Shown here one piece after another: positions 1 through 5,637 of a DNA stretch of 6,376 nt. Every line of letters begins with the position of its first letter. Positions within the stretch are counted from its first letter, which is position 1. The notes beneath the pieces are model-generated. The model had not been told where the DNA came from and did not search any database. It saw nothing but the letters and a program-made list of their open reading frames with translations. Position numbers and translations under genes: made by a program. Source of the stretch: JBOGJG01 sp050747825 (GTDB lineage Bacteria; Acidobacteriota; UBA6911; RPQK01; JBOGJG01); NCBI GenBank assembly GCA_050747825.1, contig JBOGJG010000144.1, positions 1-6,376 on the forward strand, in the 5' to 3' direction.

Positions 1-45
1 ATGGACATCTTTATTGAAGCGTCCCCACAGGGAGGTGCGCAATGA
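1..45 (+). CDS. C-terminal tail of an upstream gene (partial)
   Basis: Frame 1 is open from the window edge and ends at a TGA at 43-45, giving a tail that reads MDIFIEASPQGGAQ. The stop overlaps the ATG of the next gene (42-44) in an ATGA arrangement, which is typical of genes translated in tandem. Because the next gene is an outer-membrane efflux factor, the natural partner upstream would be an RND permease or its periplasmic adaptor; that is inference from usual operon order, as 14 residues are too few to identify. The ATG at position 1 may be internal. Confidence 0.4.
   Translation: MDIFIEASPQGGAQ
31..36 (+). promoter_or_regulatory. Ribosome-binding site for the efflux-factor relic
   Basis: GGAGGT lies 5 nt before the ATG at 42. 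It supports 42 as the original start even though the reading frame is now broken, and it lies inside the last codons of the upstream gene, as expected for coupled translation. Confidence 0.65.
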
Positions 46-640
46 GAACCGCTGTTTTTCTTGCCTCGTTGTTGGCTTCCACTTTGGCGTACGGCCAGAA
101 AGGTGAGAAGCCGAACATTCAGATTCCTTCTGAGTGGAGCCAGCCCTACCCGGCCGAGCCGTCCGGCAATCTGGAAAGCGCGCGCGCCTGCGGAAAAACG
201 TAAACGCGGCAGATGCGGATATCCGCGCTGTCGAAGAGGCGAGAAACGATCTCCGGGTGTTCGTCGCTGCTGAGGTTGGCCGGAACTATATCGCGCTTCG
301 TGGCACCCAAAGACAGATTGGGATCGTCCGGGAGAATATTTCCTTGCAGCAGGATTCGCTCAGACTCACGGAAGCTCGGCGAAACGCCGACGTGGAAAAC
401 GCGCTAAGTGCCTTCCAGCGAGAAAAGGGTCGCGAGAAGGAATTAATTGCGGCGCAAGCTCAGATTCGTGATGCGGTCGCTTTGACGACCGAACTCTATT
501 CCAAAGGCCTGCGTGATTATTTGGAGGTGCTGGATGCTCAACGTCAGCTCCTGGCTGTCGAACGGCATCTTGCAAAAAGCGCAACCGCGACCGCGCTGCA
601 CTTGGTCGATCTCTATAAGGCCTTGGGTGGCGGATGGTAG
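42..640 (+). pseudogene. Outer-membrane efflux factor (OprM/NodT/TolC type), internally deleted and frameshifted
   Basis: From ATG 42 the frame gives a signal-peptide-like N-terminus (MRTAVFLASLLASTLAYGQ) and a segment with IPSEWSQ, like the region after the leader in RND outer-membrane factors. It stops at 201-203 after 53 residues. From about 179 a different frame resumes the family: a coiled-coil stretch with AAEVGRNYIALRGTQRQI and LQQDSLRLTEARR. It then jumps at about 386-391 (RRNA to DVENAL) to the C-terminal block VENALSAFQRE, LYSKGLRDYLEVLDAQRQLL and the end LYKALGGGW. Full-length members are around 450-500 residues; here at most about 215 are recognisable. Two segments are therefore missing: one near 150-180 that also shifts frame, and a larger in-frame one near 386 between the two family repeats. 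Most barrel-forming strands would be absent, so export function is unlikely. A cytoplasmic product starting inside 134-640 is possible but has no clear ribosome-binding site. Confidence 0.82.
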
Positions 641-645
641 GCAAG

Positions 646-665
646 CCGCGAGGTATATACCGCGG
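646..665. promoter_or_regulatory. Palindrome just upstream of the sigma-factor promoter (possible operator)
   Basis: GGTATATACC (652-661) is a perfect 10-bp palindrome, framed by CCGCG (646-650) and CGCGG (661-665), which are also inverted repeats of each other. It ends about 7-10 bp before the -35 element at 672. The location fits a regulator-binding site, but the palindrome is short and the idea is inference. No T-tract follows, so it is not an intrinsic terminator. Confidence 0.25.
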
Positions 666-671
666 GAGTTC

Positions 672-700
672 TTGATCCCTCTTCCCGCCCGGACTAGAAT
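672..700 (+). promoter_or_regulatory. Sigma70-type promoter for the sigma factor-kinase pair
   Basis: TTGATC (672-677, 4 of 6 to TTGACA) and TAGAAT (695-700, 5 of 6 to TATAAT) are separated by exactly 17 bp. Transcription would start near 707, leaving a leader of about 70 nt before the ATG at 776. The location, in the only gap between the efflux relic and the sigma gene, supports the call. Confidence 0.55.
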
Positions 701-775
701 GACTCGGCCGGAGGGACTTCCTATTCTCAGGAAGCGGAAGAGCGCAACATTGGCCTGCGTACACGAGGATCACCC

Positions 776-1339
776 ATGAGACCGCTCGCTGACCCCGTCG
801 AAAAGTTGGCGGAACGAATTCGCACTGGAGATGCAGAGGCCATCTCGAAACTGTTTCCCGTGGTTTACGATGAGTTGCGCAGGTTGGCTGCGAAATACCT
901 GCAGCGCGAGCGCCCGGGTCAGACCCTCCAGGCAACGGCCTTGGTTCACGAGGCGTATCTGCGCCTGATTCCGGGCCGAAACCTCAAATGGAATGATCGC
1001 GCTCACTTCTTCGCCATCGTGGCAAGGTCGATGCGGCAGATCCTGGTCGAACGCGCCCGGGCCCGCCAGGCGAGCAAGCGGGGAGGGGCGGCCATCCCCG
1101 TGACGCTGACCGATGAGGTCCTGGGCCGGCCCGGGCACCCCATCGATTTGCTTGCTTTGGACCAGGCCCTCACCAGGCTGGCCGAGCTTGATCCCAAGCA
1201 GGCGCACTTGGTGGAACTGCGATTTTTCGGAGGTCTGACTGTCGAAGAGACCGCGGAAGTTATGGGAACTTCCGCCGCGACCGTGAAGCGATCGTGGGCT
1301 TTCTGCCGGGCGTGGCTCCGGCGCGAGTTGCAGGCTTGA
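776..1339 (+). CDS. ECF RNA polymerase sigma factor, TIGR02999-type
   Basis: This 187-residue protein would direct RNA polymerase core to a dedicated promoter set. Region 2 spans about residues 9-95 and carries the signature of the TIGR02999 group: LQATALVHEAYLRL (51-64), a W72-x-R75-x-HFFAIVAR stretch, and MRQILVERARAR ending in KRGG (101-104). Region 4 spans about 128-185: LDPKQAHLVELRFFGGLTVEETAEVMG, then the helix-turn-helix TSAATVKRSWAFCRAWLRREL. The length is normal for the group. The start at 776 has GAGG at 765-768, 7 nt upstream. No anti-sigma gene is adjacent; instead the stop overlaps a Ser/Thr kinase gene by 4 nt. In Acidobacteriota and Planctomycetes, sigma factors of this kind often sit beside such kinases, so control by the kinase is the likely mode (inference). 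Target promoters cannot be read from the window. Confidence 0.93.
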   Translation: MRPLADPVEKLAERIRTGDAEAISKLFPVVYDELRRLAAKYLQRERPGQTLQATALVHEAYLRLIPGRNLKWNDRAHFFAIVARSMRQILVERARARQASKRGGAAIPVTLTDEVLGRPGHPIDLLALDQALTRLAELDPKQAHLVELRFFGGLTVEETAEVMGTSAATVKRSWAFCRAWLRRELQA

Positions 1340-2841
1340 ATCCCACACGATTTCGAAAACTGAGAGAGACCTTCGAAGCGGCGATCGAGCGTGAGCCGGC
1401 CAAACGCAAGGCATTTCTGGAGAAGAAATGTGCCGGAGATCCGGACCTGCTGCGTGAACTCCTTTCCCTGCTCGCCTCCCATCGTGAGACCGATATCGAA
1501 ACGTCAGCGTTCCTCGAGCAGTACAGTCCGCTGGTAGAAGGCCAGTCTGTGGGCCCGTATGTCGTTCGGTCGGAGATCGGCAGGGGTGGCATGGGCATCG
1601 TTTACCTGGCTGAAGATACGCGTCTTCAGCGCCAGGTAGCTCTGAAGGCGCTGGCACCCGAGCTCTTCAACGAGAAACAACAAGAGAGGTTCCGCCGCGA
1701 GGCCAGGCTGGCGGGGTCCTTGTCACATCCGGCCGTCGCCACCATTTACGTTCTGGAGGAAGTTGAGGGACGCTTTTATATCGTGAGTGAGTACGTGGCC
1801 GGCAAGACCCTGCGCAGCGAGTTGGAGGAAGCTCCGTTTTCGGTCGATCAGGTTCTCGACACCGCCGTGCAGATGGCTGGAGGGCTCGCCGCCGCTCACG
1901 AAAAGGGAATCATCCACCGGGACCTGAAACCCGAAAACGTTATCCGAAACAACGAGGGCCAACTCAAGATCGTAGATTTCGGATTGGCTCTGATGCCCCA
2001 GCCAGAGCCCCTGCAACCGCACCTGACCGAGTCAGGCATGGTCCTGGGTACGCCGTCCTATATGTCCCCAGAGCAACTGAGAGGGCAGCGAGTCGACTTC
2101 CGAAGTGACATTTTCTCGCTGGGCGTCGTGCTCTATGAACTGGCGTGCGGAGATCATCCGTTCCGGGGCAGGACCGCCATCGCGACTGTGGCAAAGATCC
2201 TCGACAGCGACCCCCCGGCACTCGTGAATCTCTCTCAAACCGCCCCAGAGCTGGACGAGCTCATTCGGAAGTGCCTCCGAAAGAATCCCGACGAGCGCTA
2301 CCAATCGACCGCGCAGATCGTGGCCGATCTCCGAGCGCTGGGCTCCATCCGGGAGGGCGGCCTCCCTCGAAAAGCGCGAATTCCCCCGAATCTCGAGTCC
2401 AGGGAGGGAGAAACTGAGGAAGTTCGCCTTCGAAGTTCCTGGTGGGCGGTTCACCAGGCCCTGGTCCTGCTGCTTTACGGCACTATGGTCTGGGTCCTCT
2501 GGCACGTCAAAGAAGAAAATGTGAGCCTCTCGCCATTACTGGCCTTTTTTGGGGCCTTAGCCTGTGCCATCGCAAACGGGGTGCTGCGAGTCCACCTCCT
2601 GTTTACCTGGCGGTTCAATTCCAGCGCGATTCAAGCTCAGATCGGCCGGCTGGCACCATGGGTGCGCGGAGTTGACTGGGTTTTCACGGCCGTGCTGCTG
2701 GCCGCCGCAGCCAGCATTTTCTCGGACCACCTGAGGGCGGGAGTCTTGTTGGCGGTCGCGATCGGCTATCTGGTCGTCTTTCTGGTGGTGGAACCGGCTA
2801 CATTTCATGCAGTCTTCACCCGGCGCCGGTCCGAGCGCTGA
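1336..2841 (+). CDS. Membrane-anchored Ser/Thr protein kinase (Pkn/Hanks type) with four C-terminal TM helices
   Basis: From TTG 1336 the product has 501 residues. The TTG overlaps the sigma stop as TTGA and gives MNPTRFRKLRETFEAAIERE...LLSLLASH, the usual opening of sigma-linked kinases in this phylum. An ATG in the same frame at 1294 would only add 14 residues read out of frame through sigma region 4, so it is disfavoured. The kinase domain covers about residues 75-335: glycine loop IGRGGMGIVY (81-90), Lys104 in VALK, helix-C Glu122, HRDLKPEN (194-201), DFG (214-216), SPE (244-246) and a downstream RSDIFSLGVVLYEL block. All catalytic residues are present. After a charged linker (about 340-366) come four hydrophobic segments at about 369-389, 397-417, 446-462 and 467-486. 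No WD40, TPR or PASTA sensor is present, unlike many relatives. It probably phosphorylates its partner sigma factor or an associated protein at the inner membrane (inference). Confidence 0.93.
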   Translation: MNPTRFRKLRETFEAAIEREPAKRKAFLEKKCAGDPDLLRELLSLLASHRETDIETSAFLEQYSPLVEGQSVGPYVVRSEIGRGGMGIVYLAEDTRLQRQVALKALAPELFNEKQQERFRREARLAGSLSHPAVATIYVLEEVEGRFYIVSEYVAGKTLRSELEEAPFSVDQVLDTAVQMAGGLAAAHEKGIIHRDLKPENVIRNNEGQLKIVDFGLALMPQPEPLQPHLTESGMVLGTPSYMSPEQLRGQRVDFRSDIFSLGVVLYELACGDHPFRGRTAIATVAKILDSDPPALVNLSQTAPELDELIRKCLRKNPDERYQSTAQIVADLRALGSIREGGLPRKARIPPNLESREGETEEVRLRSSWWAVHQALVLLLYGTMVWVLWHVKEENVSLSPLLAFFGALACAIANGVLRVHLLFTWRFNSSAIQAQIGRLAPWVRGVDWVFTAVLLAAAASIFSDHLRAGVLLAVAIGYLVVFLVVEPATFHAVFTRRRSER

Positions 2842-2957
2842 GAGCATTCCCGAAAGCAGTCGCCGTTCGCGGCTCCTTCCTCCTAGCCGTATCAGCTCCC
2901 GAATTTTTTTTTAAAAACGGTGAGCCCGTTTGGATCCGCTTTTCACATTAACGAAAC

Positions 2958-2963
2958 GGAGGT
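2958..2963 (+). promoter_or_regulatory. Ribosome-binding site fixing the start of the phosphatidyltransferase
   Basis: GGAGGT lies 4 nt before ATG 2968 and 10 nt before ATG 2974. It argues against the GTG at 2920 in the same frame, which lies upstream of this site and would add 16 residues with no family match. The 126-bp gap before the gene (2842-2967) also holds a T9-A5 tract (2904-2917) and short GC stems, but no convincing promoter. Confidence 0.6.
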
Positions 2964-2967
2964 GCTT

Positions 2968-3654
2968 ATGACTATGTGCTCTGCCCACCATGTTCGCGAC
3001 CATCGAAGTGTCCTCATGGCTATGGAAAAGCGGCTGCTGATCTGGATTGCCAGGAGACTCCCCGGGCGAGTCACATCCGATCATCTGACCTTGCTGGGGC
3101 TGCTCGCCATGTTGCTGGCGGGCGTGGCCTACTGGGCTGCCCGGTGGGACGAGCGGGCCCTGCTGCTGGTTGCCGTGGCCCTTGCTTTCAACTGGTTGGG
3201 CGACAGTCTGGACGGAACGCTCGCCAGAGTCCGAAACTGCCCGCGGCCCCGGTACGGCTTCTACGTGGATCACATCATCGACATGATGGGGGCGTGCTTC
3301 CTGCTGGGTGGACTGGCCGCATCCGGCTACATGACGCCCTTGATCGCCTGTGGACTCCTTTGTGCGTTTTTGCTTGTGTCAGCCGAGTCCTTTCTCGCCA
3401 CTCACGTCTTGGGAGTCTTCCGCCTCGCCTTCTTGCAGGTCGGTCCCACGGAACTGCGCATTCTCTTGGCAGTTGGCACGCTGTGGGTGATTCACGAACC
3501 CACCGTCCAGCTGGGCAATTGGGGGCCTTTTCTGCTGTTCGATGTCGGCGGAGCCTGTGGCATCGCTGGATTGGCTGTGGCTCTCACGGTCTCGGCTATC
3601 CGGAACACGCGAATGCTGTACCGGGCGGAACCTCTCGCCAGGAACGAGGCTTGA
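2968..3654 (+). CDS. CDP-alcohol phosphatidyltransferase family protein
   Basis: This 228-residue integral membrane enzyme should transfer a phosphatidyl (or related phospho-alkyl) group from a CDP-activated donor to an alcohol, releasing CMP. The family motif is complete: D79-x2-D82-G83-x2-A86-R87, then nine residues to G97-x3-D101-x3-D105. These Asp residues bind the metal ions and the CDP moiety. About six hydrophobic segments surround it, beginning near residue 40 (LTLLGLLAMLLAGVAYW) and ending near 218. The length is normal for the family. The acceptor alcohol cannot be read from the sequence, so inositol-phosphate, glycerol-phosphate and other acceptors remain open. It lacks obvious likeness to a named enzyme such as PgsA or PssA, so no symbol is given. 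The GtrA-like gene follows after 13 bp, which suggests one transcript. M17 or M19 are possible later starts. Confidence 0.88.
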   Translation: MTMCSAHHVRDHRSVLMAMEKRLLIWIARRLPGRVTSDHLTLLGLLAMLLAGVAYWAARWDERALLLVAVALAFNWLGDSLDGTLARVRNCPRPRYGFYVDHIIDMMGACFLLGGLAASGYMTPLIACGLLCAFLLVSAESFLATHVLGVFRLAFLQVGPTELRILLAVGTLWVIHEPTVQLGNWGPFLLFDVGGACGIAGLAVALTVSAIRNTRMLYRAEPLARNEA

Positions 3655-3667
3655 ACGGGATTCGAAA

Positions 3668-4264
3668 ATGATGACGGAGAAGAAACACTGTCATTCGGCC
3701 TTCGGCCGTTGGGTCGGCTTTAATCTGGTTGGTGTGCCCGGGGTGATCATCCAGCTTTCCGTCTTGACCTTGCTGACGCTCTGGGGGGCTCACTACTTGG
3801 CCGCAACAGCACTCGCCGTCGAGGCCGCCGTGCTGCATAACTTTGCCTGGCATCGGCATTGGACCTGGCGGGACCGCACCAAGGGCGATAAGGCCTCCTT
3901 CAGTCGCCTGGTCCGGTTCAATCTGACCGTCGGAGTCGTGTCCATCGCCCAGAATCTCTTCCTCATGAAAATTCTGGTGGACCACTTTGCGATTCACTAC
4001 CTGCCTGCCAATGTCGCCTCAATAGTGATCTGTTCGCTCATGAATTTCCTGGTGAGCGATCGGTTCGTGTTCTGCGAAATCAGGTCTCCATTGGTGGAGG
4101 AAAATCGTCATGGCTCAATTACACGTTGGCTGGAAAAACTTCAGGATGTTCCTGTTTGTGTCCGCAGCGGCTGTTTCCCTCGCCTCCTTGCAGGCCCAGG
4201 GGCTACCCGCCGAAATGATCCGGGCCTGGAACGAATACGTGCGTCTCACCGAGAGCCGGATTGA
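3668..4264 (+). CDS. GtrA-family membrane protein with an out-of-family C-terminal tail
   Basis: The family portion covers residues 12-135 and should form four transmembrane helices. It contains both copies of the family's characteristic loop: HNFAWHRHWTW (57-67) and NFLVSDRFVF (126-135). GtrA proteins are linked to flipping polyprenyl-phosphate sugars across the inner membrane; the substrate here is unknown and no glycosyltransferase gene lies nearby. The start at 3668 (ATGATG) has a weak GGGA 7 nt upstream and sits 13 bp after the phosphatidyltransferase stop. Family members normally end just after the last loop, but here the frame continues 63 residues to a TGA at 4262-4264 and overlaps the next gene by 155 bp. 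The tail is Arg-rich, lacks family likeness, and looks like read-through of the next gene in the wrong frame, so a lost stop codon is suspected. The true functional end is probably near 4075. Confidence 0.85.
   Translation: MMTEKKHCHSAFGRWVGFNLVGVPGVIIQLSVLTLLTLWGAHYLAATALAVEAAVLHNFAWHRHWTWRDRTKGDKASFSRLVRFNLTVGVVSIAQNLFLMKILVDHFAIHYLPANVASIVICSLMNFLVSDRFVFCEIRSPLVEENRHGSITRWLEKLQDVPVCVRSGCFPRLLAGPGATRRNDPGLERIRASHREPD
4096..4100 (+). promoter_or_regulatory. Ribosome-binding site of the START-like gene
   Basis: GGAGG lies 9 nt before ATG 4110. It shows that the downstream gene starts here, inside the GtrA reading frame, and so that the 155-bp overlap is a property of the GtrA tail and not of a misplaced start. 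Confidence 0.6.
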
Positions 4265-5006
4265 ACGGGAACTAAGTTCACAAGAGGGTTTCTTTGCCTA
4301 CGATTTTCAAGTGCCCAGGAAGGCGGGGGCCGACCGTGAAGCCCTTCTGTCGGGGAAATTGGTAATTGCAAAAGCGAGGACGCGGCGCGTCGATGGCAGC
4401 GATATCGAAGTGCCGGGCGCAATGATTCACCACTGGAGAGGTGCTGTCTTCATTCCCGGTGTCACGCTCGACGCCGTGCTGGAGGCAGTCCAAAACCCTG
4501 ACGTCCAGAACCGCTGGCAGGAGGATGTCCTGGAGTCAAGAGTCCTTGAAAGAAACGGCAATTCACTCCGAGTCTACCTCAAGCTGATTCGTTCGAAGAT
4601 CGTCACCGTGACCTATAGCACGGAACATCTCGTCCAATACCGGCGCCACAGCCCGGAACGGGCTTCCAGCCGGACCATTTCCACGAAGGTGGCGGAGCTG
4701 GCGAACGCTGGGACCAGCGCCGAGCGCGGCAAGCCGGAGGGCGAGGACCGGGGATTCCTCTGGCGGCTGAACTCTTACTGGCGCTACCAGGAAATGGACG
4801 GCGGCGTACTGGTGGAGTGTGAGTCTCTGACATTGAGTCGCTCGATTCCCACAATTCTGGCGCCCGTCATCGGTCCGATTGTGCGCAGCGTCGCAGAGGA
4901 ATCCATGAGCCGAACGCTCGTATCAATGAGGCGCCGATTCGCAGAATTGCGACGCCAACCAACCCGTGCTACAGCCGCCCGGGGAGAAACCCGAGTTCAG
5001 CATTAA
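4110..5006 (+). CDS. Exported START/SRPBCC-like protein
   Basis: This 298-residue protein begins with a signal peptide: Lys9/Arg12, a hydrophobic core MFLFVSAAAVSLASL (13-27) and a likely cut after Ala29 in LQAQ, so it should act in the periplasm. No lipobox Cys is present. After a helical stretch with WNEYVRLTESRIERE (40-54) comes a region that looks like the helix-grip fold: GAMIHHWRGAVFIPGVTLDAVLEAVQN (about 103-129), beta-rich stretches such as NSLRVYLKL and KIVTVTYSTEHLVQY, a LNSYWRYQEMDGGVLVECESLTLSR stretch, and a long amphipathic C-terminal helix (about 245-280). That order matches START-type lipid-binding pockets. No ligand can be assigned. It is the last gene of the block, before a terminator, with lipid-related partners upstream. 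The fold call rests on pattern recognition and is moderate; existence of the gene is near certain. Confidence 0.85.
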   Translation: MAQLHVGWKNFRMFLFVSAAAVSLASLQAQGLPAEMIRAWNEYVRLTESRIERELSSQEGFFAYDFQVPRKAGADREALLSGKLVIAKARTRRVDGSDIEVPGAMIHHWRGAVFIPGVTLDAVLEAVQNPDVQNRWQEDVLESRVLERNGNSLRVYLKLIRSKIVTVTYSTEHLVQYRRHSPERASSRTISTKVAELANAGTSAERGKPEGEDRGFLWRLNSYWRYQEMDGGVLVECESLTLSRSIPTILAPVIGPIVRSVAEESMSRTLVSMRRRFAELRRQPTRATAARGETRVQH

Positions 5007-5036
5007 GCGGAGTAATGTCGCTTGCTGCCGAATGCC

Positions 5037-5053
5037 AAGCGCGGCGCTTTTTT
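5037..5053 (+). terminator. Rho-independent terminator after the lipid block
   Basis: AAGCG (5037-5041), a 3-nt loop and CGCTT (5045-5049) form a perfect 5-bp stem running straight into a T6 tract (5048-5053). It begins 30 nt after the stop of the START-like gene. The stem is short but correctly placed. An alternative stem CGCTTG/CAAGCG (5019-5024 with 5036-5041) uses the same left arm. Confidence 0.6.
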
Positions 5054-5079
5054 ACATGAGGCAATAGGCCGCTTGGCCG

Positions 5080-5108
5080 TTGAACCTTCCCTCCGGCGCG
5101 GGTATGAT
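5080..5108 (+). promoter_or_regulatory. Sigma70-type promoter upstream of the amidohydrolase relic
   Basis: TTGAAC (5080-5085, 4 of 6 to consensus) and TATGAT (5103-5108, 5 of 6) are separated by 17 bp, directly after the terminator of the previous block. A start near 5115 would give a leader of about 75 nt ending at a strong ribosome-binding site (5182-5187). The leader holds a perfect stem CCGACG/CGTCGG (5153-5158 and 5163-5168) with a CAAT loop. Confidence 0.55.
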
Positions 5109-5181
5109 CGACTTCCCGGCCGAACGGGGTTGATTCTGACCGCGCCTCTCGGCCGACGCAATCGTCGGACAGTCCAGTTAC

Positions 5182-5187
5182 AGGAGG
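5182..5187 (+). promoter_or_regulatory. Orphan ribosome-binding site
   Basis: AGGAGG is a near-perfect site with no ATG at usable spacing; the only candidate, GTG 5189, is one base away and opens a frame without family likeness. It appears to be the original site of the amidohydrolase gene, left behind when the start codon and gene body were lost. Confidence 0.45.
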
Positions 5188-5192
5188 AGTGA

Positions 5193-5483
5193 GACAGGGC
5201 GCGGACCGGGCGAGCTCGCCGCCGGAACTTCCGGTGGAATCCCAATCGGGATCCGGATCAGTTCTGGATTCCGCACTGGAGGTACTTGGAAACCTTCGAC
5301 GAGTATTTTTACCACCCCGCGCAGGTGGTCACGCCTGGTGGCTCGCCGGGGCACGGTCGCTGGAACATCTCGGGTATCGGCCTGCCGGACGAGGTGCTTC
5401 GGAAAGTGTACTACGAGAACGCTCTGCGCCACCTTCCGTCACTGCGGGGATCGATCGAGAGACAGCTTCAGGCGCGCCGGTAG
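5193..5483 (+). pseudogene. C-terminal fragment of an amidohydrolase (metal-dependent hydrolase, amidohydrolase_2-like)
   Basis: The frame is open from after a TGA at 5190-5192 to a TAG at 5481-5483. From about 5232 it carries a typical end of this TIM-barrel family: WNPNRDPDQFWIPHWRY, LETFDEYFYHPAQ, TPGGSPGHGRWNISG, GLPDEVLRKVYYENALRHL and a final IERQL. In intact members this block closes a protein several hundred residues long. Here the N-terminal metal-binding His residues, the rest of the barrel and the start codon are all absent, so the fragment cannot be catalytic. The only nearby in-frame start, TTG 5286, falls in the middle of the conserved block. The promoter and ribosome-binding site just upstream suggest an internal deletion with the junction between about 5188 and 5232. 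The assignment comes from recognising the C-terminal pattern and was not searched. Confidence 0.75.
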
Positions 5484-5579
5484 CAGGCGAATAACAGAGC
5501 CGCGACCGGAAGGGAGCGGTGAGCCGTACGAACTTTCACGGCTTCTATGGGCCGCGGCAGCCCGCCTATAATTGCGGCG

Positions 5580-5604
5580 GGGCCGACGCCGTTAGGGCCG
5601 ACGC
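5580..5604. repeat. Short direct repeat in the convergent intergenic gap
   Basis: GGGCCGACGC occurs at 5580-5589 and again at 5595-5604, a 15-bp period, in the gap between the amidohydrolase relic and the minus-strand dehydrogenase gene (5484-5637). The same gap holds a TATAAT (5567-5572) with no -35 partner and a 6-bp dyad AGCCGT/ACGGCT (5522-5527, 5538-5543) with no T-tract. No gene is visible in this gap. Confidence 0.35.
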
Positions 5605-5637
5605 TCCATTTGCTGCGCCCGCGGTCGAAGTTTCAGA

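Noticed and set aside
1294..1335. Upstream ATG start for the kinase
   Set aside because: It would translate sigma region 4 out of frame; the family opening MNPTRF begins exactly at TTG 1336.
770..1657. Long minus-strand open frame of 295 codons opposite the sigma factor and kinase genes
   Set aside because: It is a high-GC shadow of two well-supported plus-strand genes, with no recognisable motif.
2862..2917. Possible terminator after the kinase gene: stems GCCG-TTCG-CGGC (2862-2873) or CGGCT/AGCCG (2870-2889), then a T9 tract (2904-2912)
   Set aside because: The stems are only 4-5 bp, exclude each other, and end at least 14 nt before the T-tract, so they do not form a proper intrinsic terminator.
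2915..2931. Stem AAACGG/CCGTTT around the T9-A5 tract, read as a terminator on either strand
   Set aside because: On the plus strand no T-tract follows the stem. On the minus strand it is followed by only a couple of T and then a run of A, and no minus-strand gene ends there.
2976..3671. Plus-strand open frame of 231 codons inside the phosphatidyltransferase gene
   Set aside because: It lies in a different frame from the complete CDP-alcohol motif and lacks family likeness or membrane segments.
5189..5494. Plus-strand frame starting at GTG 5189 next to AGGAGG
   Set aside because: The spacing to the ribosome-binding site is one base and the product shows no family pattern, whereas the neighbouring frame carries the amidohydrolase end.
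5567..5572. Perfect TATAAT as a plus-strand promoter
   Set aside because: No -35 element lies at 16-18 bp, and transcription would run antisense into the dehydrogenase gene with no plus-strand gene to serve.
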